Notes: a model not told the origin generated them from the sequence alone. Numbered from the stretch's first letter, positions 1 to 9,377 are shown. The stretch: 40,730 nt of DNA from Methylobacterium tarhaniae (GCF_001043955.1 NZ_LABZ01000030.1:1-40730), one strand, 5' to 3'. Translations and numbers: made by a program.

Positions 1-291
1 GGGCAGCTCCGGGGGCGGCTCCGATGCCTCCCGCGGCGCGGAAGCCTCCTGCGGCGGCTCCGGGGGCGCGGGCTCCGGCTGGCCGCCATGCTCGATCTCG
101 AGCCGCGCGATCGCCCGGTCGAGGGAGACCCGCTCCGCCTCGATATCGGCTTCCGACAAAGGTGGATCGAGGGAGCGGAGCTGGCCGATCAGCGCCGCGC
201 GCGCGCGTTCGTAGACCGTGTGCCGCATGTCGGGCGAGCGGTCGGGCAGGGCCTCGAGGGCGCGGGCGAGCAGGGGATAGTAATCGGCCAT
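1..291 (-). CDS. Hypothetical protein, 3' end outside window
   Basis: The reading frame opens at an ATG (291-289) and runs off the window edge after 97 codons without a stop. It begins MADYYPLLARALEALPDR. The N-terminal 70 residues look like a compact helical segment rich in Arg, Glu and Leu. The part after residue 70 is low-complexity, rich in Pro, Glu and Ala, and looks like a disordered linker to something beyond the edge. It lies 73 bp downstream of purA on the same strand and may be cotranscribed with it. I do not recognise a domain, so no function is assigned. The start is supported by the sharp beginning of alphaproteobacterial codon usage there. Confidence 0.65.
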   Translation of the reverse strand, partial: MADYYPLLARALEALPDRSPDMRHTVYERARAALIGQLRSLDPPLSEADIEAERVSLDRAIARLEIEHGGQPEPAPPEPPQEASAPREASEPPPELP

Positions 292-364
292 GGTCGCCGC
301 ATGCCTTGTCGTGCGAGGCGGCGGGCGTCAAGCTTCGCCCGCCTTCGTGCGCGCTGGATTCCCC

Positions 365-1657
<1,293 letters not shown>

Positions 1658-1686
1658 ATCACAATACCCGTCCCTGCCCGCCGCGC

Positions 1687-1716
1687 GAAAAGCCCCGGCG
1701 CACGAGGCGCGGGGCT
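1687..1716 (-). terminator. Intrinsic terminator of the small exported-protein gene
   Basis: Read on the minus strand, a 7-bp stem AGCCCCG / CGGGGCT (1710-1716 with 1691-1697) encloses a 12-nt loop and is followed directly by TTTT and then CGCG. It lies between the end of the small exported-protein gene at 1817 and the purA start at 1657, so it should separate the two. This is seen in the sequence; activity is inferred. Confidence 0.55.
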
Positions 1717-1816
1717 GATCGGCTGCGAATGGTGTCACGCGTATGCGCTCTTCGGCGATCCGGGCCGGGAAATCAAGCGACGCCCGAGGGATGGGCCATG
1801 CGCGGAGGTGCCGGCT

Positions 1817-2179
1817 CTATTTCGCCTGCGTGTTCGGGCCCTGGCCCGGCAGCTCGCCCGGCTTGATCACCGGGGTCGAGTTCGGGGTCGGGTCCGGCGG
1901 CCTCACCGCCATGTCGGGGGCGCCGGTGGCCGGCGGCTTGATGACGCCGTCGGATTGCTGGAGTCGGTCGCTCAGGGTCGAGCCGGTGGTGTCGGTCTTG
2001 TCGGCATTCGAGGTCGCGTCGCCCGGCCGCACCTTCTCGGGGATGGTCTGGTTCAGGGGCGGCAGGTTCGGGTCGCGGTCGCGCCCCTTCAAGGGCACTT
2101 CGGGCGACTGGGCGAGAGCGGCGGTGGCGCCGGCGACGATCGCCAGCACGGCCAACCCGCCGCGCATCAGCTTGGACAT
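1817..2179 (-). CDS. Small exported protein, proline-rich
   Basis: This 120-residue protein starts MSKLMRGGLAVLAIVAGATAALAQ, a clear Sec signal peptide with a likely cleavage after ALA (about residue 23). The mature part is about 97 residues, hydrophilic, and rich in Pro, Asp and Thr, with no predicted helix-forming core and no cysteine. It looks disordered and periplasmic. I recognise no domain and assign no function. It stands alone between dat and purA, with its own terminator downstream. The ATG start is well supported by the signal peptide. Confidence 0.75.
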   Translation of the reverse strand: MSKLMRGGLAVLAIVAGATAALAQSPEVPLKGRDRDPNLPPLNQTIPEKVRPGDATSNADKTDTTGSTLSDRLQQSDGVIKPPATGAPDMAVRPPDPTPNSTPVIKPGELPGQGPNTQAK

Positions 2180-2248
2180 CGGGTTTCTCCCAAGGATGGG
2201 TCTCCTCAGGGAAACCGGGCCGGCTCCCGTGGGTTCCGGCCCTGCTTG

Positions 2249-2312
2249 GGTTCGGCTGGCCTTAGGCTTGGCTGGCCTCGGGCTCGGCCGGTCTCGGTTC
2301 AGCCGGCCTTCG
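2249..2312. repeat. Four imperfect 16-bp tandem repeats at the dat 3' end
   Basis: The units are GGTTCGGCTGGCCTTA (2249), GGCTTGGCTGGCCTCG (2265), GGCTCGGCCGGTCTCG (2281) and GGTTCAGCCGGCCTTC (2297). The last unit contains the dat stop codon, so the array spans the gene end and the intergenic space. A more degraded copy may precede it near 2232. Confidence 0.7.
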
Positions 2313-3150
2313 CCATATCGAGGTAGAGGTCACGCAGGCGCCGGGTCATCGGGCCGGGCTGGCCGCCGCCGACCCGCTTGCCGTCGATCTCGACCACCGG
2401 CATCACGAAGGCGGAAGCCGAGGTGAAGAACGCCTCGGAGGCGGCCAGGGCCTCGTCGATCGTGAAGGCGCGCTCCTCCACCGTCAGGCCGTTCTCCTCG
2501 GCGAGCCGCATCACCGCCCGGCGGGTGATGCCCGGCAGCAAGGCCGTCGAGAGCGGGCGGGTGACGATGCGGCCGTCCTCGGTGATGATGAAGGCGGTGG
2601 AGGAGCCGCCCTCGGTCACGAAGCCGTCCTCGTGCATCCAGGCTTCCGCGACGCCGGCGGCGGCCGCCTGCTGCTTGGCCAGAACCTGGGCGAGCAGCGC
2701 GACCGACTTGATGTCCCGGCGCTTCCAGCGCAGGTCCTCGACCGAGATGACCTTGGCGCCGCGCTCGGCGAGCGGGTTCGCCGAGACGTTCTTGGCTTGG
2801 GTGAACATCACCACGGTCGGCGGCGTGCCCTCGGGCGGGAAGGCGAAGTCGCGCTCGGCCACCCCGCGGGTCACCTCCATGTAGACGAGGCCTTCCTCGA
2901 GGGCGTTGCGGGTGACCAGCTCCTCCTCGAGCCGCGTCCATTCGGCGATGGTGTGGGGATTGCGGATGCCGATCTCGCCCAGCGACCGGTCGAGGCGGGC
3001 GAGATGCGCCTCGTTGTCGACGAGGCGCCCGTTCAGCACCGCGCTCACCTCGTAGATCCCGTCGGCGAACAGGAACCCGCGGTCCATGATCGGGATCGTC
3101 GCCTCCTCGAAGGGCACGAAGCGGCCGTTGACGTAGACGATGCGGGACAT
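2299..3150 (-). CDS. dat: D-amino-acid aminotransferase (BCAT-fold PLP enzyme)
   Basis: This is a fold-type IV PLP aminotransferase that most likely interconverts D-amino acids and 2-oxo acids, for example D-Ala and D-Glu for peptidoglycan. The 283 residues match the family length. Visible landmarks are YVNGRFVPFEEATIPIMDRGF at the N-terminus, the PLP lysine in RRDIKSVALL (Lys148) and the cofactor glutamate in DGFVTEGGSS (Glu180), equivalent to Lys145 and Glu177 of the Bacillus enzyme. Branched-chain aminotransferases and aminodeoxychorismate lyases share the fold, so the substrate is an inference. The ATG at 3150 begins MSRIVYVNG as in relatives; the longer frame to 3261 is leader sequence. 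It is divergent from the DapA-like gene. Confidence 0.85.
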   Translation of the reverse strand: MSRIVYVNGRFVPFEEATIPIMDRGFLFADGIYEVSAVLNGRLVDNEAHLARLDRSLGEIGIRNPHTIAEWTRLEEELVTRNALEEGLVYMEVTRGVAERDFAFPPEGTPPTVVMFTQAKNVSANPLAERGAKVISVEDLRWKRRDIKSVALLAQVLAKQQAAAAGVAEAWMHEDGFVTEGGSSTAFIITEDGRIVTRPLSTALLPGITRRAVMRLAEENGLTVEERAFTIDEALAASEAFFTSASAFVMPVVEIDGKRVGGGQPGPMTRRLRDLYLDMAKAG

Positions 3151-3241
3151 GCGGGTCTTCCTCTCGCGGGGCCGACGGCGCGGCCGGTCACGAACAAGCC
3201 GCCCTTGAAGCACCGCTCGGCGCCCGGCGGCAAGCGTGATT

Positions 3242-3280
3242 CCGGCCGCCCGGCCTTGCATGATTCGTGCAGGCGGCCGG
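3242..3280. promoter_or_regulatory. Nested inverted repeats between dat and the dapA-like gene
   Basis: Outer arms CCGGCCGCC (3242-3250) and GGCGGCCGG (3272-3280) are perfectly complementary. Between them lies TGCATGATTCGTGCA (3257-3271), a near-perfect 15-bp palindrome with one mismatch. It lies between two divergent genes, 66-105 bp upstream of the plus-strand start, a typical place for a shared operator. No regulator gene is adjacent. Confidence 0.4.
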
Positions 3281-3346
3281 CGCGCGCGGCGGTTGCGCGG
3301 GGCCGCCGCCCCGACCTATCGTCCGGCGACACCGAGAGGAAACGAC

Positions 3347-4273
3347 ATGCGGCTCACCCCCGACGCGAAGGGCGTCTTCCCCATCGCCCCGACCCCGTTC
3401 CACCCGGACGGCCGCATCGACGAGGCCTCGATCGACCGGATGACCGATTTCTACGGCGAGATCGGTGCCACCGGCCTCACCGTGCTCGGCATCATGGGCG
3501 AGGCGCCCAAGCTCGACGGCGCGGAGGCGGTGGCGGTGGCCTCGCGGGTGATCCGGCGCACCCGGCTCCCGGTCGTCATCGGCGTCTCGGCCCCGGGCTT
3601 CGCCGCCATGGGCTCGCTCACCCGCGCGGTGATGGATGCGGGCGCCGCCGCCGTGATGATCGCGCCGCCGCCTTCCTTACGCACCGACGACCAGATCGTC
3701 GGCTACTACGCCCAGGCCGCCGAGGTGATCGGGGCCGACGTGCCGTTCGTGATCCAGGACTATCCCCTGACCTTGAGCGTGGTGATGACCCCCGGCGTGA
3801 TCCGCCGCATCGTCACCGACAATCCGAACTGCGTCATGCTCAAGCACGAGGACTGGCCGGGGCTGGAGAAGATTTCGGCGCTCCGGGCCTTCCAGCGCGA
3901 CGGCTCGCTGCGGCCGCTCTCGATCCTGTGCGGCAATGGCGGCCTCTTCCTCGACTTCGAGTGCGAGCGCGGGGCCGACGGCGCCAATACCGGCTACGCC
4001 TTCCCGGAGATGCTGGTCGACGTGGTGCGCCTCTCGGCGGCCGGCGAGCGCGAGCGCGCCCACGACGTCTTCGACGCCCACCTGCCGCTCCTGCGCTACG
4101 AGCAGCAGCCCGGCCTCGGCCTGGCCGTGCGCAAATACGTGCTGATGCGCCGCGGCATCCTGGCCTCCGACGCCCAGCGCAAGCCCGGCGGCGGCCTGTC
4201 CGCGACGGCCAAGGCCGAGGTGGACTTCCTGCTGGAGCGGCTGGGCCGGCACGATCCGCGGGCGCGGGTCTGA
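3347..4273 (+). CDS. Dihydrodipicolinate synthase (DapA) family aldolase/lyase
   Basis: This is a TIM-barrel Schiff-base enzyme of the DapA/NAL superfamily, 308 residues. The catalytic pair is visible: Tyr139 in IQDYP and the Schiff-base lysine Lys166 in CVMLKHED. The usual GTTGE substrate loop of true DapA is replaced by GIMGEAPKLD, and the C-terminus is longer, so lysine biosynthesis is unlikely. A 2-keto-3-deoxy sugar acid or other 2-oxo acid aldolase/dehydratase is more plausible; the substrate is unknown. The ATG at 3347 follows GAGAGGAAA at good spacing and begins MRLTPDAKGVFPIAPTPF as in relatives. It is divergent from dat and ends in a strong terminator facing purB. Confidence 0.85.
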   Translation: MRLTPDAKGVFPIAPTPFHPDGRIDEASIDRMTDFYGEIGATGLTVLGIMGEAPKLDGAEAVAVASRVIRRTRLPVVIGVSAPGFAAMGSLTRAVMDAGAAAVMIAPPPSLRTDDQIVGYYAQAAEVIGADVPFVIQDYPLTLSVVMTPGVIRRIVTDNPNCVMLKHEDWPGLEKISALRAFQRDGSLRPLSILCGNGGLFLDFECERGADGANTGYAFPEMLVDVVRLSAAGERERAHDVFDAHLPLLRYEQQPGLGLAVRKYVLMRRGILASDAQRKPGGGLSATAKAEVDFLLERLGRHDPRARV

Positions 4274-4289
4274 CGGCCCTGCGATTGGT

Positions 4290-4324
4290 CCGGGGATCAC
4301 CGCAGGGTGAGCCCCGGGACTTTT
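4290..4324 (+). terminator. Intrinsic terminator of the dapA-like gene
   Basis: The stem CCGGGG/CCCCGG plus TCACC/GGTGA, with one A-G mismatch and a GCAG loop (4290-4317), is followed by GAC and TTTT (4321-4324). It sits 16 nt after the stop codon at 4273, in the gap between two convergent genes. Confidence 0.75.
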
Positions 4325-4346
4325 CAGCAGACCGCGCGGCGCGCGA

Positions 4347-5657
4347 TCAGGCTGCCGAGCCGAACACGCGCCGGAAGATCGTGTCGACGTGCTTGAGGTG
4401 GTAGCCGAGGTCGAAGCACTCGGCGATCGCCTCGGGCTTGAGCGCCGCCGTCACGTCCTTGTCGGCCTGGAGCAGGGTGAGGAAGTCGCCCTCGCCGCGC
4501 CAGACCGGCATCGCGTTGCGCTGGACCAGGCGGTAGGCGTCCTCGCGCGACACGCCGGCCTGGGTCAGCGCCAGCAGCACCCGCTGCGAGTGGACGAGGC
4601 CGCCGAGCCGGTCGAGGTTGCGCTGCATCTGCTCGGGGTAGACGAGCAGCTTGTCGACCACGCCGGTGAGACGGGCGAGCGCGAAATCGAGGGTCACGGT
4701 GGCGTCCGGGCCGATCATCCGCTCGACCGAGGAATGCGAGATGTCGCGCTCGTGCCAGAGCGCGACGTTCTCCATCGCCGGCAGCGCGTAGGCGCGGACC
4801 ATGCGGGCGAGGCCGGTCAGGTTCTCGGTGAGCACCGGGTTGCGCTTGTGCGGCATCGCCGAGGAGCCCTTCTGGCCTTCGGAGAAGTACTCCTCCGCCT
4901 CGAGCACCTCGGTGCGCTGCAGGTGGCGCACCTCGATCGCCAGCCGCTCGATCGACGAGGCGACGACGCCGAGCACCGCGAAGAACATCGCGTGGCGGTC
5001 GCGCGGGATGACCTGGGTCGAGACCGGCTCGGGGGTCAGGCCCATCTTCTCGGCGACGTATTCCTCGACCCGCGGGTCGATGTTGGCGAAGGTGCCGACG
5101 GCCCCCGAGATGGCGCAGGTCGCGACCTCCTCACGCGCCGCCACCAGGCGGGCGCGGGCGCGCTCGAACTCGGCATAGGCCTGGGCGAGCTTGAGCCCGA
5201 AGGTGACCGGCTCGGCATGGATGCCGTGCGAGCGGCCGATGGTCGGGGTGAGCTTGTGCTCGAAGGCCCGGCGCTTGAGCGCGGCGAGGAGCCCGTCGAT
5301 ATCGGCGATGAGCAGGTCGGCGGCGCGGGCGAGCTGCACGTTGAGGCAGGTATCGAGCACGTCCGACGAGGTCATGCCCTGGTGGACGAAGCGCGCCTCG
5401 GGCCCGACGATCTCGGCGAGATGGGTCAGGAACGCGATCACGTCGTGCTTGGTGACGCGCTCGATCTCGTCGATGCGCGCGACGTCGAACACCGCGTCGC
5501 GGCCCTTCTCCCAGACCGTCTCCGCGGCCTCTTTCGGCACCACGCCGAGCTCGGCCAGCGCCGTGGTGGCATGGGCCTCGATCTCGAACCAGATCCGGAA
5601 ACGCGTCTCCGGCGACCAGATCGCCGTCATCTCGGGCCGGCTGTAGCGGGGGATCAT
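4347..5657 (-). CDS. purB: Adenylosuccinate lyase
   Basis: PurB releases fumarate from SAICAR and from adenylosuccinate, serving two steps of purine synthesis. The 436-residue protein begins MIPRYSRPEMTAIWSPETRF, typical of the bacterial family. Motifs visible are TSSDVLDT (about 96-103), the histidine region GRSHGIHAEP (141-150) and the fumarase/aspartase superfamily signature SSAMPHKRNP (265-274), which carries the flexible catalytic loop. It is tetrameric in relatives, with active sites built from three subunits. The start at 5657 matches the family. The upstream 297 bp contains no gene; bpt lies beyond it on the same strand. Confidence 0.97.
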   Translation of the reverse strand: MIPRYSRPEMTAIWSPETRFRIWFEIEAHATTALAELGVVPKEAAETVWEKGRDAVFDVARIDEIERVTKHDVIAFLTHLAEIVGPEARFVHQGMTSSDVLDTCLNVQLARAADLLIADIDGLLAALKRRAFEHKLTPTIGRSHGIHAEPVTFGLKLAQAYAEFERARARLVAAREEVATCAISGAVGTFANIDPRVEEYVAEKMGLTPEPVSTQVIPRDRHAMFFAVLGVVASSIERLAIEVRHLQRTEVLEAEEYFSEGQKGSSAMPHKRNPVLTENLTGLARMVRAYALPAMENVALWHERDISHSSVERMIGPDATVTLDFALARLTGVVDKLLVYPEQMQRNLDRLGGLVHSQRVLLALTQAGVSREDAYRLVQRNAMPVWRGEGDFLTLLQADKDVTAALKPEAIAECFDLGYHLKHVDTIFRRVFGSAA

Positions 5658-5954
5658 CGTCGGGGCTCCTGCTCACGGGTGGGTCGGTTGCCGCGACGGC
5701 TATGGGATGCGAGGCGAGAAGGCAAGGAAGGCGAGAAGGCAAGGAAGGGGAGGGGAGCGGCCACTCTTGAGCGCCCGCGGCAACCTCGAGCGCCTGCGAC
5801 GTCACGGCGCCGCTTCGGCACCGCCATGGGCCCGGGCCGGAGCAAGTCGGTCAAGGTTTCATCGGACGGGTTGAAGATCCGAACAGATGACGGGTCCGAC
5901 CCGTGGCCGATGGCGACAGGTCTTGTCGCCAACGGATCCCGGCGACGGGCCCGC
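5658..5954. other. Intergenic region purB-bpt with a 17-bp tandem repeat
   Basis: No gene is visible. It contains a perfect tandem duplication of GCGAGAAGGCAAGGAAG (5714-5730 and 5731-5747), a 15-nt palindrome ACGGGTC-C-GACCCGT (5890-5904) and the hairpin at 5911-5931. The purB promoter should lie here, but I cannot point to clear -35/-10 boxes. Confidence 0.5.
5911..5931 (-). terminator. Hairpin downstream of bpt
   Basis: TGGCGACA (5911-5918) pairs perfectly with TGTCGCCA (5924-5931) around a 5-nt loop, 24 nt beyond the bpt stop. There is no T-run, so it may be an RNA 3'-end stabiliser or a weak terminator. Confidence 0.4.
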
Positions 5955-6707
5955 TCAGGTCTCTTCCACCCGGGCCCAGCCGTTCGGCATCAGCCGTTCC
6001 TGGGGTGTGAACTTCGCCTTGTACTGCATCTTGCGCGAGCCCTCGACCCAGTAGCCGAGGTAAAGGTAGGGCAGGCCGAGGCTGCGGGCGCGCTCGATGT
6101 GGTCGAGGATCATGAAGGTGCCGAGCGAACGGTCGGCCTCCGCCGGATCGTAGAACGAGTAGACCATCGACAGCCCGTCGGCGAGCACGTCGGTGAGGCA
6201 GACGGCGATGGGCGAGCCGGTGCCGCGGCCGTTGATCGCCGTGTCGGGCCCGCGCCTCCGGTAGACGACCAGGTGGGTCTCGACGTGGCTGTCCTCCACC
6301 ATCATGGCGTAGTCGAGCACCGTCATGTCGACCATGCCGCCGTCGCCGTGGCGGGCGTCGAGGTAGCGGCGGAAGAGGGCGTATTGCTCCGAGGCCGGCC
6401 GGTTGGCCTGGGCCTGGCCGATGAGGTCGCGGTTGCGCTTGATCACCCGGCGCTGGCTGTCGCTGGGCTTGAAGTCGTCCACCACCACCCGCACCGAGAT
6501 GCAGGCACGGCACGTCTCGCAGGCCGGCCGGTAGGCGATGGTCTGCGAGCGGCGGAAGCCGCCCTGCGTCAGGATCTCGTTGAGGTCGCGGGCGCGCCGG
6601 CCGACGAGGTGCGTGAAAACCTTCCGCTCCTGCTGCCCAGGCAGGTAGGGGCACGGCGAGGGCGCCGTGAGGTAGAACTGCGGTGCATCCCGCGGATGGC
6701 TGGTCAC
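5955..6707 (-). CDS. bpt: Arginyl/leucyl-tRNA--protein transferase
   Basis: This enzyme adds Leu (Bpt) or Arg (Ate) from charged tRNA to the N-terminus of proteins, marking them for ClpS/ClpAP degradation by the N-end rule. The 250-residue length is typical of the bacterial family. The N-terminal motif [20 protein letters not shown] (10-29) holds the conserved Cys19, and [20 protein letters not shown] holds Cys63, Cys66 and Cys69. The C-terminal GNAT-like half includes the [17 protein letters not shown] stretch. Bacterial members of this length usually transfer Leu to N-terminal Asp/Glu; which amino acid is used here is an inference. The RDD protein gene lies upstream on the same strand, separated by a strong hairpin. 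Confidence 0.93.
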   Translation of the reverse strand: MTSHPRDAPQFYLTAPSPCPYLPGQQERKVFTHLVGRRARDLNEILTQGGFRRSQTIAYRPACETCRACISVRVVVDDFKPSDSQRRVIKRNRDLIGQAQANRPASEQYALFRRYLDARHGDGGMVDMTVLDYAMMVEDSHVETHLVVYRRRGPDTAINGRGTGSPIAVCLTDVLADGLSMVYSFYDPAEADRSLGTFMILDHIERARSLGLPYLYLGYWVEGSRKMQYKAKFTPQERLMPNGWARVEET

Positions 6708-6762
6708 GCTTCGTCGTGCTCGCAGGCAGGGACCGGCCTGTGGGCCGGGGAGGGGAGGATAG

Positions 6763-6804
6763 CACCGGCGCGGCCCGCCTCAACAGGCTACGGCCGCGCC
6801 GGTG
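6763..6804 (-). terminator. Strong hairpin between the RDD gene and bpt
   Basis: CACCGGCGCGGCC (6763-6775) and GGCCGCGCCGGTG (6792-6804) form a perfect 13-bp stem. Inside it GCCT/AGGC makes a second short stem around CAAC. It lies 47 nt after the RDD gene stop. There is no T-run on either side. It probably ends the RDD transcript or protects its 3' end. Confidence 0.5.
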
Positions 6805-6850
6805 CGAAATCCTGGGATTTAAGCGCAATGGGACGCAGAAGGTTGCGCCC

Positions 6851-7366
6851 TCACGCGTCGTGCACCACCGCGAGATCGATGACGAGGTCGTGACCCATGC
6901 GCCGGTCGGCCCGCAGCAGGCCGATGCCGATGTCGAGGAGCCAGAGCAGGAAGGTCGACAGCGCGACGTAGAACAGGAGCGCGTGCACCGCCGCCGTGAT
7001 CCAGTCGACCGGCGCACCGGTCGTCGCCCGCACCGCCCGCAGGCCCAGCATCCGCATGCCGAGGGTGCTCTGGCGCGGCCCGCCGACGGTGATCGCGCTG
7101 TAGATGATGCCGCTCGCCGGCAGGATCGCGTACAGCACCCAGGCGACCCCGAAGGTGATGACCCCCAGGAACGAGATCGCCAGCCACAACAGGCAGCTGA
7201 AGCCGAAGATGAACACAATGTCGAGCAGGTAGGCCATGAAGCGCCGCGACAGCGAGCCATGCGCCACCAGCACCGGCGGTCCGGCCCAGCCCGGCCCGCC
7301 CGGCGGGATGGTGCCCTGCTGATAGGAGTGGCCCGGAGAGGGACCGCCTTGCCAGGAATTCGCCAT
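6851..7366 (-). CDS. RDD family inner-membrane protein
   Basis: This 171-residue protein has a short Gly/Pro-rich N-terminus followed by the RDD domain: an aromatic/basic lead LSRRFMAYLLDIVFIFGFSC, then hydrophobic segments around residues 57-100 and 127-152, and a polar C-terminus. The canonical Arg-Asp-Asp is partly kept (R in SRRF, D in LLDIV, D in PVDWITA). RDD proteins are membrane proteins of mostly unknown function; some are linked to ion transport. I chose the ATG at 7366, with AGAGGCGG upstream. An in-frame start at 7444 would add 26 residues of low-complexity sequence. It is a single gene, divergent from the exported protein at 7671. Confidence 0.8.
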   Translation of the reverse strand: MANSWQGGPSPGHSYQQGTIPPGGPGWAGPPVLVAHGSLSRRFMAYLLDIVFIFGFSCLLWLAISFLGVITFGVAWVLYAILPASGIIYSAITVGGPRQSTLGMRMLGLRAVRATTGAPVDWITAAVHALLFYVALSTFLLWLLDIGIGLLRADRRMGHDLVIDLAVVHDA

Positions 7367-7563
7367 CGCTTCCGCCTCTGCCTGTTCGCCCGCCGATAAG
7401 GTGGGCGCGGCCGCGCTCCGGCTCAAGGGTGCCGCCGCGGGCACGGCTCTCCTCCAGGCGATCTCGCACCTGCGTCATCGCGGATGGTTCCGGCCTTCGG
7501 TCCGCCGCGTGCCCTTGCGCACCTTGCTGTAGAGTTAGCTGGATTAAATCATGATAGACTTGG

Positions 7564-7579
7564 TGTGCGGGTGCGCACA
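7564..7579. promoter_or_regulatory. Inverted repeat in AT-rich promoter region of the 96-residue exported protein
   Basis: TGTGCG (7564-7569) and CGCACA (7574-7579) are perfect arms around GGTG. The flanking 7535-7610 is markedly AT-rich for this genome, as expected of a promoter. A TTGGTG at 7560 could be a -35 box, with a weak -10 in the AATAAAT that follows. The site lies 92-107 bp upstream of the start codon. Confidence 0.3.
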
Positions 7580-7670
7580 TCAATAAATATTCTTCTATTT
7601 CAGTCTCTCGATATGGAAGCGGGCGGGTTCCTGCGAGCAGGGACCGCGCCTCGGATCGAGGACGACATCC

Positions 7671-7961
7671 ATGACGAAATTCGCGCTCACCACGCTCGTC
7701 GCCGCCACGCTGGCGCTCCCTCTCCTCGCCGCCCCCGGGGCGGCCCGGGCCGATGGCGGGGGCGGCGGGCGGATGCCGGCGGGCGGCGCCCATATGAGCA
7801 GCTACGTCCACCATCCCTACCACGACCCGCGCTCCTCCCACTGGCAGAAGCGCAGCACCGGTCAGCTGCTCGGCGCCCCGATGATGGCCGATCAGGGCGC
7901 CAGGCTCCTGCCGCGCACCTCCGGCGTGCCGGCCTGGGCGGTGCAGCCGGGGCGCCGCTGA
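7671..7961 (+). CDS. Small exported protein, His/Gly-rich
   Basis: This 96-residue protein starts MTKFALTTLVAATLALPLLA and has a clear Sec signal peptide ending near ARA (residue 26). The mature 70 residues start with a Gly-rich stretch, then a segment rich in His, Tyr and Ser (SSYVHHPYHDPRSSHW). The His-rich part could bind metal, but that is a guess. It has no cysteine and no recognised domain. It follows an AT-rich promoter-like region. The gene is alone; the next gene is 350 bp downstream. Confidence 0.7.
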   Translation: MTKFALTTLVAATLALPLLAAPGAARADGGGGGRMPAGGAHMSSYVHHPYHDPRSSHWQKRSTGQLLGAPMMADQGARLLPRTSGVPAWAVQPGRR

Positions 7962-8310
7962 GCCGCCGCATCCCGGCGTCGCCGGCCCGGGCGCCGCCGG
8001 GACCCGAGGGTCGAGACGGGTCGCCGTCGCATCATCGTCCAGGCGCGGCTGCGCCCGGGCGGCGGGCGTCCCGCTGGCGGTGCCGGCCTGGTGCGAGCAG
8101 GAGCGCCGACGACGCAGGATATCGCAGCAAACGTTGCTCCGAGATCAATTCATCCATGGCATCTAAGAATATTTCAGCGTTGACTACCTCGTGTCGTCAC
8201 GAGCACATGTGGCCGTGGTGAGATGGGCGTTGTGTTATAGATCTAACAAGCCGTCTTATAAAATGACAATCAAGCCGTGAGAGCGGCAACAAGAACATGG
8301 GGAAGCCTGC
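7962..8310 (+). other. Intergenic region with AT-rich promoter zone and paired direct repeats
   Basis: No gene is visible. The first 150 bp is GC-rich and unremarkable. From about 8135 the sequence becomes AT-rich. CAAGCCGT occurs twice (8247-8254 and 8271-8278), 24 bp apart and flanking TTATAAAATGACAAT, which could be a promoter core with two activator or repressor sites. Confidence 0.4.
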
Positions 8311-9363
8311 ATGGGAACGCCTGACTGGAAGGCTTGGCGCCAAAACTCTGGGGAAGAAGGCTTTCTACAAGAAAACTCTAGCAACGAAGACTCCGGGACG
8401 GGCCGAAGCATCGCGCTGACCGGCCTGCTGCGCCAGGACGCCGCCCGCGAGGCGTTCCGGCGGGGAGTGGCGTCAGGTGCGAGGTCGCGCGCCCTGCGTC
8501 GTCGGGCGGCCGCCGGCCTCGCCGGGGCGGCGTGCTGCCTCGCCGGGGCGGGCCCGGCCGCAGCCGGCTCCGCCGCCCAGCCCGGGCAGTCGGTCGGCCT
8601 GCCCGTCGGCGCCCAGATCCCGCACGGGTTGTACCTGATCACCGCGTCGAATTTCGGCGTCCGCGACACCGCCCCGGGCGTGACGCCCCTCAACGTCAAC
8701 ACCGTCACCCTGGCCTGGGCGACGCCGTGGGATCTCCTCGGCGGGCGGGTGCAACTCTTCGCCGGCGTGCCGTACTCGGCGGTCGGCCCTCAGAACAGCG
8801 CCTGGCAGAGCGGAGTCGGCCAACCGCTGCTGGCCGGCCAGCTCGCCTGGGATCTCGGCGGCGATGTCGGCTTCAGCTACCTGCTCGGCGGCTATTTCCC
8901 GAGCCAGACGGGCTTCACGACCCAGGCCCCGTCCCTGACCCACCGCTTCGCGCTCAGCTACGTCGGCAACGACTGGAACCTGACCGGGCACCTGTTCTAC
9001 GGCCACTTCCTCGGCGACCGGCCGCCGCCCGGCGTCGCGACCTATCCCGACTACATGAACCTGGACCTGACCGCGACGAAGAAGTTCGGCAAGTGGCAGG
9101 TCGGCGCGGTCGCCTTCGCCTCCACCGACCTGCCGGCGGGCGTCGCCGGCTATCGCTCCCAGGGACAGATCGCAGTGGGTGGGCTGGTCGGGTACAATTT
9201 CGGCCCGGTGAACCTCCAGGCCTTCGTCACCCGCGACGTGATCGACCGCAATTACGGCGGCCGCGACACCCGGGCCTGGCTCAGGGCCGTGATCCCGCTC
9301 TACCAGGACAAGCAGGAGGCCGCGCCCGGCCGCACCCTGGTGACGCGGGAACAGTCGCGCTGA
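8311..9363 (+). CDS. Predicted outer-membrane beta-barrel protein (COG4313/MetA-like)
   Basis: The C-terminal 260 residues alternate polar and hydrophobic residues in many short strands with aromatic girdles (GRVQLFAGVPYS, DVGFSYLLGGYFPSQ, WNLTGHLFYGHFLGD, QIAVGGLVGYNFGPVNLQAFVTRDV). They resemble the MetA/phenol-degradation transporter family of outer-membrane channels. A signal peptide-like segment (RRRAAAGLAGAACCLAGAGP) lies unusually far in, at residues 63-85. The ATG at 8311 has a fair GGGGAAG site. However, the first 50 codons are AT-rich and lack this genome's codon bias, so a GTG at 8467 (298 residues, with a normal signal peptide) may be the true start. The cargo is unknown. Confidence 0.72.
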   Translation: MGTPDWKAWRQNSGEEGFLQENSSNEDSGTGRSIALTGLLRQDAAREAFRRGVASGARSRALRRRAAAGLAGAACCLAGAGPAAAGSAAQPGQSVGLPVGAQIPHGLYLITASNFGVRDTAPGVTPLNVNTVTLAWATPWDLLGGRVQLFAGVPYSAVGPQNSAWQSGVGQPLLAGQLAWDLGGDVGFSYLLGGYFPSQTGFTTQAPSLTHRFALSYVGNDWNLTGHLFYGHFLGDRPPPGVATYPDYMNLDLTATKKFGKWQVGAVAFASTDLPAGVAGYRSQGQIAVGGLVGYNFGPVNLQAFVTRDVIDRNYGGRDTRAWLRAVIPLYQDKQEAAPGRTLVTREQSR

Positions 9364-9377
9364 ACCGGCAATCCCGC

